Part shown: positions 21,129-32,970 of the stretch, one piece after another
Layout: every line of letters begins with the position of its first letter
How positions within the stretch are numbered: the first letter of the stretch is position 1
Translations under genes and position numbers: made by a program
The notes under the pieces: model-generated
What the model saw: only the letters and a program-made list of their open reading frames with translations
What the model was told of the DNA's origin: nothing
Database searches by the model: none
NCBI GenBank assembly: GCA_947683625.1
Contig: CANTUR010000009.1
Span: 9,499,501 to 9,563,500 of the forward strand
Reading direction: 5' to 3'
Source: Mallotus nudiflorus
Taxonomy: Eukaryota; Streptophyta; Magnoliopsida; Malpighiales; Euphorbiaceae
DNA: 64,000 nucleotides

Positions 21129-22346
21129 TCAAATACATATAATGTTCTCAAAGTACTGGAACCCCTTGCAACTATCATAAGCAAGTTTCAGTTCTGGATC
21201 ACAAAGTCTGTAGTGAGTTCCATCTGAAAGATTATAAGCCATCGGACTATCATCAATTGATATCACAGCTATCCATTCCTCTGCATTTTTGTCACAGATT
21301 ATGCTTGAAATTGGATAATCACCGGTTGGGCGCCCTGTCAAAATGGATGCAAGATTGACACGGTATCTCACAAACCATCCAGAATAATCTGCTGCTATCT
21401 CCACAACATCATATTCTATTCTAGGGCATTGAATATATTCAGCCACACCAAGCAAATGCCCCTGAGACACCCCAAAGCAGCTGAAGTACGTACCCTCACG
21501 AAATTGCATTGTTTTGTTGAAAGTCATGGTTTCAACATCAAAGCAGAGGAGCGTATAAAATCTGTTTGGTTTCTGCCAATGAACTTCACCATTAAAATAT
21601 ACCCATTGACAATCGAAGTCGGTATATAAAGATTGTGGGCATGAGGATGGCACAAACATCCCAACATCTGCACTACACAGTGCTCTATGGGAATTCCAAG
21701 CATAAATTTCAGAAAAATATATACAAATTTCCGAAGAGTAATAAATGGAATCATCTTCAGGAATATCCCACGAATCATGAAAACAAATGATCTTATAATG
21801 TGGTGATATCTTAGGATCATACACCAAACAAACACAATGCCATCTATTATGAGGGACTTCTAGTCTCTTGAATTGTCCGGTGGTGGGATTACACAGATAA
21901 TGAGAAAATCCATATCCTTCGAAAGGGTATTCACTACGGCAAAGTAGTAAACCATTGCAGGACTGTGATATATGCGCTATAGGAACATTAAAACAATCTT
22001 GGACAACAATGTCACCTCTGACAGAAGTAAAATTAAGGGAAGAATTCAGAGGGATTACTTGAAATTTTGAGGCAGAATGATAGTAGTAATCGTCGATGAA
22101 AAGCGCTGTGGGCTTGGGATTATCACAAGTTTGATGGAACAGAAAGTGAGAAGCACAAAACTGGGGATCAGAAATCAAACAAAGCCACTGTTTCGATACG
22201 CATTTGAACTTCATCAATGGCTTCGCAGGTAGTCGGATGAGAATTTCTGTTTGAAGATCTTCAATTTGGGCCACCTTTGCCGCAGACAGAGTCATTCGTA
22301 TTTCACCTGTTGATGTGGTTTTGTTTCGATCTTCTCCGGAAATCAT
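21129..22346 (-). CDS. F-box protein, At5g07610-like
   Basis: A single-exon, 405-residue protein with no internal stop. An N-terminal F-box lies at about residues 28-67 (DLQTEILIRLPAKPLMKF, CVSKQWLCLISDP). A plant F-box-associated region follows from about 128 (SCNGLLLCRS, NPTTGQFKRLE) to the end. It is not a clear kelch or LRR type. F-box proteins of this kind bind SKP1 and select substrates for ubiquitination by SCF complexes; the substrate is unknown. The start at 22346 is the first ATG. A second in-frame ATG at codon 18 lies nearer the F-box and is where other copies also keep a methionine, so initiation there is possible. Upstream and divergent lies the RNase T2 pseudogene (803 bp between starts). 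It is the only undamaged F-box copy here. Similarity to SLF pollen proteins is general, not specific. Confidence 0.88.
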   Translation of the reverse strand: MISGEDRNKTTSTGEIRMTLSAAKVAQIEDLQTEILIRLPAKPLMKFKCVSKQWLCLISDPQFCASHFLFHQTCDNPKPTALFIDDYYYHSASKFQVIPLNSSLNFTSVRGDIVVQDCFNVPIAHISQSCNGLLLCRSEYPFEGYGFSHYLCNPTTGQFKRLEVPHNRWHCVCLVYDPKISPHYKIICFHDSWDIPEDDSIYYSSEICIYFSEIYAWNSHRALCSADVGMFVPSSCPQSLYTDFDCQWVYFNGEVHWQKPNRFYTLLCFDVETMTFNKTMQFREGTYFSCFGVSQGHLLGVAEYIQCPRIEYDVVEIAADYSGWFVRYRVNLASILTGRPTGDYPISSIICDKNAEEWIAVISIDDSPMAYNLSDGTHYRLCDPELKLAYDSCKGFQYFENIICI

Positions 22347-23030
22347 CCCTAAAAGAAATAATAAATAAAATACAGCAAGGGCAAGTTAAGAATGTGATCT
22401 ATTCTTCTAATATTACATTCCTAAGATATAAAACAAGTAAATATATACAGATATGCAGCAAGGAGACATGAATTTACTAAAATATTTTCAAATAAATTTA
22501 CTAAAATATTTTCCTTAGTATTAGTAAAAATTTAATTCTAATTTAATTCTAATTTGGTTTGGATTAGAATTTCTATTCTAGTCAGATTTGTTCTTATTAT
22601 TGAAATTCTAATTAGGATTTATATTCTAATCATATAACTTACTCATTTACTAATATAAAAATTTAGTCAAATATCATATTAGTGAAGAAAAAAGACAGTA
22701 TTTAATACAACAACCATAGAATAAAAGGACAGAAAAAGAAAATTATTGTAGACAAAGAAAAAAAAAGAGAAGAAGAATGGTATTTTTGTAAAATTTTTTT
22801 ACTCAATTATAAGAGTGAAAATATTTTCTTGTTTTTATATATATTTGATTAAATTCTATCATTAGGAAGCTTCAAGTGTCCCTTAGTTGTTTGACAAAAA
22901 AAAAAAAAGGGTCCCTTAACTGATTAAAGAAAGTAGGTGAGAAATAGCATGATGCGTGAACTTAATTAAATCATGAAAAGATGCTAACCAAATCATGCAA
23001 AGCGAGAGCAAAGAGATTTTAACTTCTGCC

Positions 23031-23038
23031 TATAAATA
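23031..23038 (+). promoter_or_regulatory. TATA box of RNase T2 pseudogene (unit 2)
   Basis: TATAAATA lies 118 bp before the ATG at 23149, conserved with 6534-6541. Confidence 0.65.
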
Positions 23039-23043
23039 GATGC

Positions 23044-23139
23044 CTCAATTACTTCTTCAAGCCCACATCCATTTTGTAAATGAACGTGAAGCTCAATTAC
23101 TTCTTCAAGCACACAGCCATTTCGTAAAAGAACTTCAAG
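23044..23139 (+). repeat. 48-bp tandem duplication in the RNase leader
   Basis: CTCAATTACTTCTTCAAGC with its following sequence is repeated with a 48-bp period between the TATA box and the ATG. Also present in unit 1 (about 6545-6645). Confidence 0.75.
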
Positions 23140-23148
23140 CTAAAAATA

Positions 23149-23860
23149 ATGTTCTTCATACTCTTCTTCTTCCTAATTCTTCCAAAGCCATTCCATGCAC
23201 ACCACCACGTTTGGCTAGTTGAGATTTGGGCCCCAGAATATTGTTCGGAGAATGGTTCTGGTTGTAGAAAAGATGAACCACTCTCAAATGTTTTTACGAT
23301 TCATGGTCTGTGGCTTGTGGACCAACAAGGCAACACTCTACTTAACTGTCAAACCCCAGTTACAGATGTTCACACCTTGGTAATTTTTCTCTTTTCCTAA
23401 TTATTTGCTTTCTTCATTCTGCTTGGTCTAAGTTTCATTCATTGTGCAAGTGCAGCTACGAGGGCGGCGAAAATTAGTTCAAGAATTGACTATGCATTGG
23501 CAAAATCTCAACGCCAAGACCTCCGAGACCAGGACGCAAATGGATTTCTGGAAGCATGAATGGTTAAAACATGGAAGTTGTATTGACCAGTAAAATCCCC
23601 TAAGTTACTTTGGGAAAGGCATTTTGTTGAAACTAGAAACGGTCTTCTACATGCGTTAGCGAGTAACGGTCTGTTCCTAGAGCATCATACCCAAAAACCG
23701 ATAATGAAAATTCTATAAACGGTTGGCGTACTAAATGCCACGCATTTGCGCTGAGGTGCACAAACAAGAATGGTTAAATTCTTCTCCAAGAAATTTATAT
23801 ATGCTATGCGAAGGATATGTATAATGTGATGTCATGTTCTGACACAGAAATCAACAATAT
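23149..23860 (+). pseudogene. RNase T2 (S-RNase-lineage-like) gene, C-terminally truncated (unit 2)
   Basis: Exon 1 (23149-23379, 77 codons) carries a signal peptide ending near residue 17 (FHA). An IWAPEYC segment matches the family's QWPxxxC block. Active-site block I reads FTIHGLWL, so its usual proline is leucine. A 76-bp GT-AG intron (23380-23455) follows in phase 0. Exon 2 opens with an L...W-x-x-L region and has block II FWKHEWLKHGSC with His, Glu, Lys and His all present. A TAA at 23591-23593 ends the frame at 122 residues, against the 200-230 usual for the family. Homology continues past it in frame (YFGKGILL) and then in another frame to LLQEIYICYAKD near 23790. The stop is shared with unit 1. 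Without the C-terminal cysteines and strand it is probably inactive, though a 122-residue secreted product cannot be excluded. Confidence 0.85.
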
Positions 23861-23984
23861 AGATAACTATAGGACTAATTCAATGATTAAATTTCCCTCA
23901 CAAGTAGAATAAACTGATCTGTCATTATGTTGATGAAAAGTGAGAAAAAAAAATGTTCAATTCCATAAACTTTGCTATGCTTAA

Positions 23985-24287
23985 AATGGAACATCACCGG
24001 TTGCTCACAAACCATCCAGAATAATCTGCTGCTATCTCGACAATTTTATATACTATCCAGCGCATTCAATATATGCCCTAGAGACACCCCAAAGCCAAAG
24101 CAACAGAAGAACATAAGGAGAGTAAAAAATATACCCATTAACTACCGAAGTTGCTTCTTAAAGATTGTGGGCGTGAGGATGGCACAAACATCCTAACATC
24201 TGTACTACCCAATGCTCTATGGGAAGTCAAAGCATCAATTTCAGAGAAATATATATATTCAAATTATCGAAGAGTAATAAATGGAAT
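23985..24287 (-). pseudogene. Split F-box gene, 3' half (unit 2)
   Basis: Orthologous to 7496-7789. The minus strand matches the C-terminal half of the intact F-box gene with one internal gap and breaks at GGAAT (24283-24287), where the gypsy LTR starts. The other half is at 35136-35679. Confidence 0.85.
24283..24287. repeat. Target-site duplication GGAAT of G2, left
   Basis: Repeated at 35136-35140, immediately outside the 3' LTR. Confidence 0.9.
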
Positions 24288-25585
24288 TGATTATGTGTTA
24301 AGTGTAGGTTGATTTAATTATGTTTATGGTATTTATTGTTACAATTGGTTAGAACTTAGTTATTTCTATACTTATTATGAATTTAGTAATGTGTTTGGCT
24401 TTCATTTAAAATAAATTTTATGTGAATTATTGAATCAAACTTTGTAGATAATGAAGATGGTGCAGCATGCAATAATGACAAGAATATGCAATCATGGTGG
24501 AATATGCCATTATATCAAGAGACATATAATGATAGTGGTTGAACATGCAATTATGGCAAAAGACATATAATGATGATGGTGGAGCATGCAGTCATGGCAA
24601 GAGACATTCAATTATGGCAAGAATATACAATAATGGATGACATGCAATGATGTAGAAATGATGTAGAGAATATCATTATCAAAGAAGAAGAAAAAGAAAT
24701 AATAAGAGGAATTGATATAAGTTGTAGAGAAGGCATTATGGAAGGAGAGGAGAACTTGAAGAAAAGCTAGTAATGAAAGAAGAGTTGGAGAGCAAGAGAA
24801 GAATTCCTTAAAAAAAAAAGTTCATTCTTTCCTTCTTTACATTTTTTTTCTTAACGTATTTTATTTTTGAATTTGGGATGACTAATATTATGTCTAGTTA
24901 ATTTTATTTATGTTGGGGATTGTTGAACTTATTTTAATTTCAGTTGACTTATAGATATTGTTTTTTTCCCCTTTAATTTGCATTAAGCATTCATTAAGCT
25001 TAATTGTTTATGATTTGACCATTCATAATTAATTTTTAATTAAAGTTAATTATTGAAAAATATTAATCTTAATAGAAATATAAATGCTTGACTAATTAAT
25101 TTAAGTCTAGAGATAGCTTAAATTATTTTAATTTCAATTGGTTGTACTTCATGATTTATTTACTAAATTTGATTAGATTTTAATTTAATGAAAATTGGTT
25201 AAAGCCTTTTTAATTGATAGGAATAAATTAAGTAATTTTTATTTGAGAAAAATTAATTACTACCTTTGAAGTCCCAGGAATTGCAATAGAAAGAAAGACT
25301 AATTTTTTAAGATTTGCTTAATTAAAATATAGTGATACAATCCTTAACATTATTCTATCATTTACTTGTTAAAATTTATTTGCTTGTTATATTTTAAATT
25401 AATTGATTTTATTATTTAATTTAATTTTGGTTATTAAAATTTAGCAATTGTAGTTCACTTAATTGTTGTTTCTTAAACAAGTTAAAAACAAAATTAATAG
25501 TTGGATAAACATTTAATCCTTGTGGGATCAACCTGTATTTATTCTATATTACTTGACAAAATCGTACGCTTTCGAGAACCAATCA
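24288..25585 (+). repeat. 5' LTR of G2
   Basis: 1298 bp, TGATTATGTG...ACCAATCA. It carries the ATGCAATCATGG-type minisatellite at about 24455-24660. Visible differences from its own 3' LTR are roughly one in ten bases over the first 200 bp, so the insertion is old. Confidence 0.92.
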
Positions 25586-25591
25586 AGTTTT

Positions 25592-25604
25592 TGGCACCAT
25601 TGCC
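25592..25604 (+). promoter_or_regulatory. Primer-binding site of G2
   Basis: TGGCACCATTGCC, 6 bp after the LTR. It resembles the tRNA-Asp-type site usual in Athila/Tat elements. Confidence 0.75.
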
Positions 25605-25740
25605 TGGAATTGAATAAGTTTAACAATATAATTGGTTTCGGTTTACTTGATTTAAGTTATTTCTATTTTAAATTTGGATGCTTATTTTTTTGTTTGTTTT
25701 CTATTATTATTTATTTTATTTTAATTCATTGTTTTGGTGG

Positions 25741-27350
25741 ATGCATAATAATCGAAAAACAGGGACATATCCTCTTATTTTCATTCCAGAACTTACACAG
25801 TTTGAAAGAGAAAATAAAACGTATTCTCAAGAAAAATCAAGTATCATGGGAGAACAACAAGAAGAAGAAAGAACACTTTTAGATTTTTTCATGTGAGGTC
25901 TCGATGGTACACACCAAAGTATTACTAGGCCAACAATCAACGCCAACAGTTTTGAGATTAAACTGGCCTTGCTTCAAATGATCCAATCGAGTGTTCAATT
26001 TTAAGGCTTGTTAAATGAAGATCCTAATGCTCATATTGCTAATTTTCTGGAATTATACGACACATTCAAGTACAATGGGGTGTCGGATGATGTTATATAT
26101 TTGAGGCTCTTTCCATTCACATTAAAGGATAGAGCTAAAACATGGTTAAACTCACAGCCACCAACTTCAATCACTACATGGGATCAATTGGCAAAAATAA
26201 CAATATTTGATGCATACCATCAATAACATATCATCAAACGTAGCAAAGATTATTAATGATATCTACCTTTCAACAATTTGACATGGAATCCTTGAGTGAT
26301 GCATGGGAAACTTTCTAAGAGTTTCTAGGGAGTTGCCCTTATCATGGGTTGCCAAAAGGATGTGCTCATCAAAACTTTTTATAATGGTATTACCCAGTCT
26401 AGTAGAGACACCATTGATGCAACTATTGGAGGTTCATTGATGTGAAAAATAGTTGAGACTGCATTTTCATTTCTAGAAGAGATGGCAAATAATAATTGTC
26501 TTTAGCCATTAAACGTCAAAATCCACTAATACAAGGAGGCAAAATTAGGGTAGACAAGGTGATAGCCATTCAAGCTCAGATTGCTGCATTGACAATATCA
26601 CCAATAAAAATAATCCAGCCCCTTCAGATGAAAGTTATAATTTATTGGGTTACTCTAATAATGAATTTGGTTTTTTTGATGCAGTTATGATGGGAGATGG
26701 ATACCAAGGGCAAGTCAACTTTGCTGGGAATCAAATTTAAGGAAAGTAGGGTAATAATCCATTCTCAAAAATTTACAATATGGGATGGAGGAATCATCTA
26801 AATTTTTCTTAGAACAATAATAATAATTTGCTTCCCCAAGTTTTTCATAACAACATGAAAAGGCAAGCACCTCTAGGCTTTTGACAACTTCATCAAGATC
26901 GTATGGCCTCAATGGAAAATAAATTATATAAATTTTTAGAAGCTATGTCCAACAAAATGAGCCATCAAGATGAAAATAAAAAATATATGGAGGCCAAATT
27001 TGATCAGATAGCTAAAAATCATTCATCTTTAATTCATTATATAGAGGTACAGTTACGACAGCTTGCTAATGTAGTAGCACAAAGGAATCAAGGGAATTTA
27101 CCAAGCAATATCGAACTAAATCTAAGGGAGTAGCTAAAAGCAATTACACTAAGAAGTGGCAAAGAGATATGATCAGGAGATGGACTTAAGAATTAAGAAG
27201 TCAAAACTCAAGAAAATAAAATTCAAAATGATGATGATGACTATAAAGAAGGCAAAGGGCAACAAGCAAAGGGCAATGGTAGGAAAAAGCAACTATCTAT
27301 GCCAAATTCACATAAATATGAGACAAGGCTACCTTTTCTATAAATATTGA
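25741..27350 (+). pseudogene. gag pseudogene of G2
   Basis: An ATG at 25741 (MHNNRKTG) opens a frame interrupted by TGA at about 25894 and TAA at about 26002. It goes on in the same frame through the gag core (LNEDPNAHIANFLELYDTF, KDRAKTWLNSQPP) to 26226, then shifts frame. A later part, 26903-27133, holds a helix-rich segment (MENKLYKFLEAMSNKMSH, QLANVVAQRNQG) typical of the Gag C-terminus in this clade. It would form the virus-like particle shell. No zinc knuckle was found. Confidence 0.85.
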
Positions 27351-27559
27351 AGAAGCCCAATGATGAAAAGAGGTTTGCTAAGTTTTTAATCTTTTTGTTG
27401 ATGCTCTTGTAGAGATGCCAACATACGCCAAATATCTTAAGGATATTATCACTAACAAAAGGAGATGGGATAATAACCAGATTATGGAACTAATAATGAC
27501 CTGTAGTTCCATCATCATTCATAAAATACCAACTAAATTAAAAGACCATGGAGTTTTAC

Positions 27560-30500
27560 TCTTCCTTGTGTAGTTAGTACCCAAGAATTTCTTAGATGTT
27601 TATGTGATTTGGGTGCAAGTATTAACCTTATGCCATTTTCTCTTCTTAGGAAATTACAGCTCGGTGAATTGACCCCTACGAATATGACTTTGCAACTTAC
27701 AGATCACTCTTTAAAGAAACCACATATGATCATTGAGGATATTTTTATTAAGGTAGACAAATTTATCTTTCTTATGGATTTTATACTTTTGGATTTTAAA
27801 GATGATAGTAAATATCCTATAATTATTGGGAGACCATTTTTAAATACTGGGAGAGCAATCATAGATGTCCATAAAGGGAAAATCACTCTTAGGGTTAGTA
27901 ATGAGAGTGTAGAATTTATGATGCCCAGATTGATGAAATACCCAATTGAAGAGGAATTTTGCATGAGAATGGAAGTTGTAGATGAGTGTGTGAGGGAGGT
28001 GAATTTGAATAAAGAAATTATTGATAAAATTTTGGAATGTGAAGCAGACAATGAAACCTCACAAGAAGCTACTTTTGTTAAGCTTAAAATTTTAGTTCAT
28101 ACTGATAACCCCACTCCCCTGTTTATGGTTAAACCACCCAAACTAAAGCTTAAACCATTACCTACCCATTTGAGATACACCTTTACAGGGGAGGGAAACA
28201 CTTTACCCATTATCATTTCCAACAAACTATCTATTGAACAAGAGAAAAGGGTATATGAGATAGTGAGAAATAGGGTAAAGACCATTAGGTGGCAAATTTT
28301 AAACATTAAAGGGATTAACTGTTTAATTGTCATGCATAAAATCCATACGAAAGAGGGCAGTAGAGCTATCACAAAGAGACAAAGGCACTTGAATATGAAT
28401 ATGAAGGAGGTGGTCAATAAAGAGATTATCAAGATGTTAGATGCATGCATTATCTACCCAATTTCTGATAGTGAGTGGGTAAGCCTAGTGCAGTGTGTAC
28501 CAAAAAAAAAGTGGAATGACTGTTGAGGAAAATGAAATAGGTGAGCTAATTTTGAGGAGGATGGCTAATGGGTGGAGGGTATGTATAGATTACCAAAAAT
28601 TGAACTTGCTCACAAGGAAGGACCATTTTCCTCTGCCATTCATTGACCAAATATTGGAAAGGATAGCAGGGCATGCATACTACTGTTTCCTAGATGGCTA
28701 TTCGGGTTACAATCAGGTTTTTATTTTTGTAGAGGACTAGGTGAATACAATATTTACATGCCCATATGGAACTTTCACTTATCGACGTATGCCTTTTGGA
28801 CCGTGCAATGCACAAGCTACTTTTCAGAGATGTATGAAAACTATTTTTCTGATCTAATCAAGAACATCATATAGATATTTATGGATGATTTTTCTATTTT
28901 TGGTGATTCTTTTGAATTATGTTTGTCTAACCTTGACAAGGTCTTGAAAAGATGTGAAGGGGCTAACCTTGTTCTTAACTAGGAAAAGTGCCATTTTATG
29001 GTAAAGGAAGGGATAGTCCTTGGTCATAAGATTTTGAGTGCAGGGATTAAGATAGATAGAGCTAAAATAAAAATTATAAAGAAGCTACCAACTCCAACAA
29101 CAGTCAAGGGAGTTCAAGGATTTCTAGGACATGTTAGTTTTTATAGGCATTTCATTAAAAAATTTTCTTTAATTGCTAAGCCTTTAATCTAATTGTTAGT
29201 TAAAGATGCTCCTTTTGATTTCAATAATAATTTTTTAAATGCTTTTAATAGGTTAAAGGAGGCTTTAGTGTCAACCTTAATTATTTCACCTATGGATTGG
29301 GCACTTCCTTTTAAGATCATATGTTATGCAACTGACCATACTATAGGGGCAGTGCTTAGTCAAAGGAAAGAAAACAAGCTTCATGTCATAAACTATACAA
29401 GCATAACTCTTATAGAAGCTCAATTGAACTACACCACAACTGAGAAAGGGATGATGGTTATAGTTTTTGCTATTGATAAATTCATATCTTACTTACTTGG
29501 TCCAAAGGTTATTTTTTTCACTGATCATGCAATAATAAAATATCTCATCGCTAAGAAGGATGCAAAACCACATCTTATTTGATGGGTGTCACTTTTACAA
29601 GAGTTTGACTTAGATATTAAAGACAAAAAAGGTTTTGAGAATGTTGTAGCTGACCATTTGTCCAGGTTAGAGGGTTATGAACAAGTGAGGCAAGAAGAGG
29701 ATATCAATGATGAATTTCTTGATGCTTTATTACTAGTAGTCCAACATTTTAGTGCTCCATGGTTTGTAGACATTGCCAATTATTTAGCATGTGGAGTACT
29801 GCCTCCAGATCTTTCCTAACAACAAAAGACGCATTTCATCTCTGAGGTAAATTATTATTTATGGGTGGATCCATTTCTATACAAGATTTATTAAGATGGG
29901 TTGATTAGGAGTTGTGTTCCAGAAGTTAATATGTTAGAAATTTTGTCTCATTGTCATGATTCTGCGTATGGTGGGCATTTTGGGGCAATAAAAACTACTA
30001 AAAAGGTGTTACAGAGTGAATTTTTCTAACTTAATTTATTTAAAGATACTAAGGATTATGTGGAACACTATGATAGATGTCAAAGACATAGGAATATCTC
30101 AAAGAGGAATGAAATGTCACTTACACCAATTCAAGAAGTGGAGATTTTTACATATGGGATTGGATTTTATGGGTCCCTTTCTATCATCTTTTAGGAACCA
30201 ATATATCTTGGCTGGAGTAGCCTGTATGTCTAAGTAGGTGGAAGCCATTCCTTCACCTATAAATGATGCCAAAGTGGTGATAAGATTTTTCAAGAAATTG
30301 CTCAGTAGATTTGGAGTACCTCGAGTTGTAATTAGTGATTGAGGCTCACACTTTTGTAACAAGAAGTTTGAATTACTACTCAAAAGGTATGGAGTTCACC
30401 ACAGAGTTGCTACCTCATATCATCTTCAAACCAGTGGGCAAGTGAAGGTCACTAATACGGAAATAAAGAAAATTTTAAAGAAAATAGTGGGCTATTCAAG

Positions 30501-31030
30501 GAAAGATTAGGTATCTAAGTTGCCTGATGCTTTGTGGGCATATCGTACAACATTCAAAACTCTAATTGGTATGTCTCCTTATTGATTAGTTTTTAGGAAA
30601 GCTTATCATTTTTTGATAGTGCTTGAACATTAAGCTTATTGGGCCATTAAGGCACTGAACTTTGATATGGAGGCAGTAGGTGAAAAACATTTGTTATATC
30701 TCAATGTATTGGACAAGTTTTGATTTCAAGGATATGAGAACACCAAGCTTTTTAAGGAGAAAACAAAACAATGGCATGATGCTCATATTCTTAAGAAAGA
30801 ATTCAAAGCTAATGATTTTGTTCTTTTATTCAATTCTAGACCGAAATTATTTCTGGGTAAATTAAGATAAAGATGGAGTGGTCCATTCAAGGCATAATTA
30901 GTCCTTTCTCATGGTTCACTTGAACTTATAAATTCTCAAGGAGAGTGTTTTTGAAAAAATGGATAGAGGTGCAAAGTGTACCAAGGAGGATTTCAGCCTA
31001 ATGAAAAGGAAATTCTTTTCCTTCATTAAC
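27560..31030 (+). pseudogene. pol pseudogene of G2 (protease, RT, RNase H, integrase)
   Basis: One open stretch of 305 codons (27609-28526) carries the protease (DLGASINLMP just at its start, PIIIGRPFLNTGRAIID) and the RT N-terminus (NMKEVV, SEWVSLVQCVPKK). RT goes on at 28495-28740 (RVCIDYQKLN, DHFPLPFIDQILERI) to a TAG at 28738. A 1-bp loss near 28846 lies before FMDDFSIFG (about 28876). RNase H is at 29193-29582 (GAVLSQRKENKLH). Integrase is at 29930-30990, with the zinc region near 29950-30090, a DFMGPF core and a TGA in the SD-GSHF block. The catalytic Glu is Lys (30445-30447). Lesions are fewer than in G1 and many G1 stops are sense codons here. Confidence 0.9.
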
Positions 31031-31180
31031 CTCAATGAAATATTTTAGTTTTGGTCATGCTAAAGACCTAAAAATTAGCATTTTATTATTATGCTTATTA
31101 TTTTCTTTCATCATTTTATTTTGTTTAGTGTTAGTCTTTTTATTAATCTTTGTCTTATGAATTGCAGTTTTCTTTTGAAA

Positions 31181-31186
<6 letters not shown>

Positions 31187-31221
<35 letters not shown>
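31187..31221. repeat. (AT)n microsatellite in G2
   Basis: An uninterrupted AT run between pol and the third ORF. It is shorter in G1 (about 13988-14005) and intermediate in G3 (about 60209-60238), so it has changed length since duplication. Confidence 0.9.
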
Positions 31222-31224
<3 letters not shown>

Positions 31225-31512
31225 CACATTGTTTTATATTTTCTTATTTCATATCATTTTATTTATTGTTAAATTTATTTGAATTAAAGTTGCTAAGCAC
31301 ACTCAAAAAATTTTTAGTGCTTTGGAATTTTATAGGTAAAATAGTGAAGTGAGGTGCAAATTTGGTGAGGCCAACTTTGTCATGCTTGAGTGAAGTGTTT
31401 ATTCAATAATCCACCTTCTTTCTTCCTCCTTTCCACTTCCACATTTTCTTTCTCCCATTTTCCTTTCTTTTTCATTCAAAATCCCTAATCATTTCATTTC
31501 CCCTCTTTTCAA

Positions 31513-32840
31513 ATGTCACATTCATTTATCATTATTATTAATTTTTTTAGATTGCTTCCTATATTTTTAAGTCCTCTCAATTTTTGTCTTTCTTATTATC
31601 ATTTTCTTGATTTCATAATGCCAAAAACTAAGAATCCAGCCAAAAGAGACAGGAGTACCATGGAAGGCTCAAGCAAAGGAAAGAATATGATTAAAGATAA
31701 TAAAGTATGTGATCTTGCCCAATAATATTGCACTCCATTTCCAATCAAAACTCATGAGGAGGGCAAAAGGTATGTCATTCTTACTTTTAGAAAAATTTCC
31801 ACTGACAAATATGTTAAGAATGAAATTTTGTCTCAATTAGGCATTAAGAATGATATATATAGATTGTATGGTAGATTAGGATGGTCTAAATTTGTTACTA
31901 CACCATTTGACACCTATAGAGAAATCACACTTGAGTTATTTACCACTTTGTATTTGATAGAAGAGAGTGATAAACATTTTGGCTTTAGATTCTATGATTA
32001 AGATTATCATATGAATTATGACATTATGCATCATGCATTTCATTTCCCTAAGAATGGTATTTATCAACCCCCTAAAAATTGTGACCTTGAAGCTTTTTGG
32101 TATCAAATTTTAGTGCAAGATAATTTTAAGGATACACATACTATACCTAATGGATTAGTTACCAATCACTGGTATTTGATTATTCATAAATTCATGTGTT
32201 TTGCAATTTTTTAGAAAAGTGAGGGGAATAAAGTGTCACTTTAAGAATTATTTCTTCTTTGGTGGATGCATATTAAAACCAAAGTCTCTACCACATATTT
32301 TATATTCCATAGCTTATTTAATATTATGAATTCATCTCATGCTATCATTTATATGGGTCATATTATGACCAGTCTTGCTTGTCATTTTGATGTTTTTAAT
32401 CCATCCACCACTAACATATTTCTTGTGGAGGTAGATAAACTGCATCGTTATCTTCTGATTCATGCTAAAGTTATTACAAGTCAATATAAGTTAAGGGCAC
32501 CAGCTACTCGTAAGTGCTACCATTTATGAAATCTAGCAGAAGATCATGCATCGATTCCTATCCCTAGGATTAAAAACATTAAGAATGAAGACAATTCTAC
32601 TACAAATGATAATAATGGTTGGTGAAGAGTCTTAGAAAAACTAAAGGCCATAGAAAAGAAAATGGATGATAAGTTAGAGGCCATAGAGAAGAAATAATCA
32701 ACCAAAATAATGAAACAGATTATTAGTTTTTCTATTTAAGGAAAGTAATTTTTTACCATAATTTTATGCTCACCAAGTATATTGAATTGTCAGGTTTTAA
32801 ACTGCCTTCACCACCATCTTCAGCAAAATCACCATCTTAG
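31513..32840 (+). pseudogene. Athila env-like third ORF of G2, broken
   Basis: Blocks at 31513-31725, 32011-32214 and 32266-32529 match G1's third ORF. Between the first two, a readable frame contains GRLGWSKFVTTPFDTY. An ELFLLWWMH segment is intact here, whereas G1 has a stop in it. Two starts are possible: 31513, giving a hydrophobic N-terminus, or 31618 (MPKTKNPAKRD), 35 codons later in frame. The end is a charged coiled coil. Known Athila members carry such an ORF in this place; its role is unproven. Confidence 0.75.
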
Positions 32841-32927
32841 GGGAGTGTTTTCTCTTTATCTCATTTTTATTTTATTTCATTAAGATTTATTGTGTTTTGT
32901 TATATAACCCACTTATGTTTCACATTG

Positions 32928-32970
32928 ACGGCAATGTGAAATTTAAGTATGGGAGGGAGGTGCATTTTGC
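32928..32970 (+). promoter_or_regulatory. Hairpin plus purine-rich tract, internal (G2)
   Basis: A 10-bp stem TTTCACATTG / CAATGTGAAA with loop ACGG, then TTTAAGTATGGGAGGGAGG. Equivalent to 15687-15729. Confidence 0.7.

Larger units (their letters stand above)
22347..23148. promoter_or_regulatory. Divergent F-box / RNase T2 intergenic region (unit 2)
   Basis: About 800 bp, AT-rich, serving as upstream region for both the intact F-box gene and the RNase pseudogene. It contains an (A)n run near 22896 between two similar GTCCCTTA sites. No open frame of note. Confidence 0.6.

Noticed and set aside
23040..23222. Small open frame overlapping the RNase start, with a repeated peptide
   Set aside because: Its ATG lies directly behind the TATA box, before any likely transcription start. 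The peptide repeat only reflects the 48-bp DNA duplication.
27704..28051. Minus-strand open frames over the gypsy protease/RT
   Set aside because: They are antisense shadows of the pol frame.
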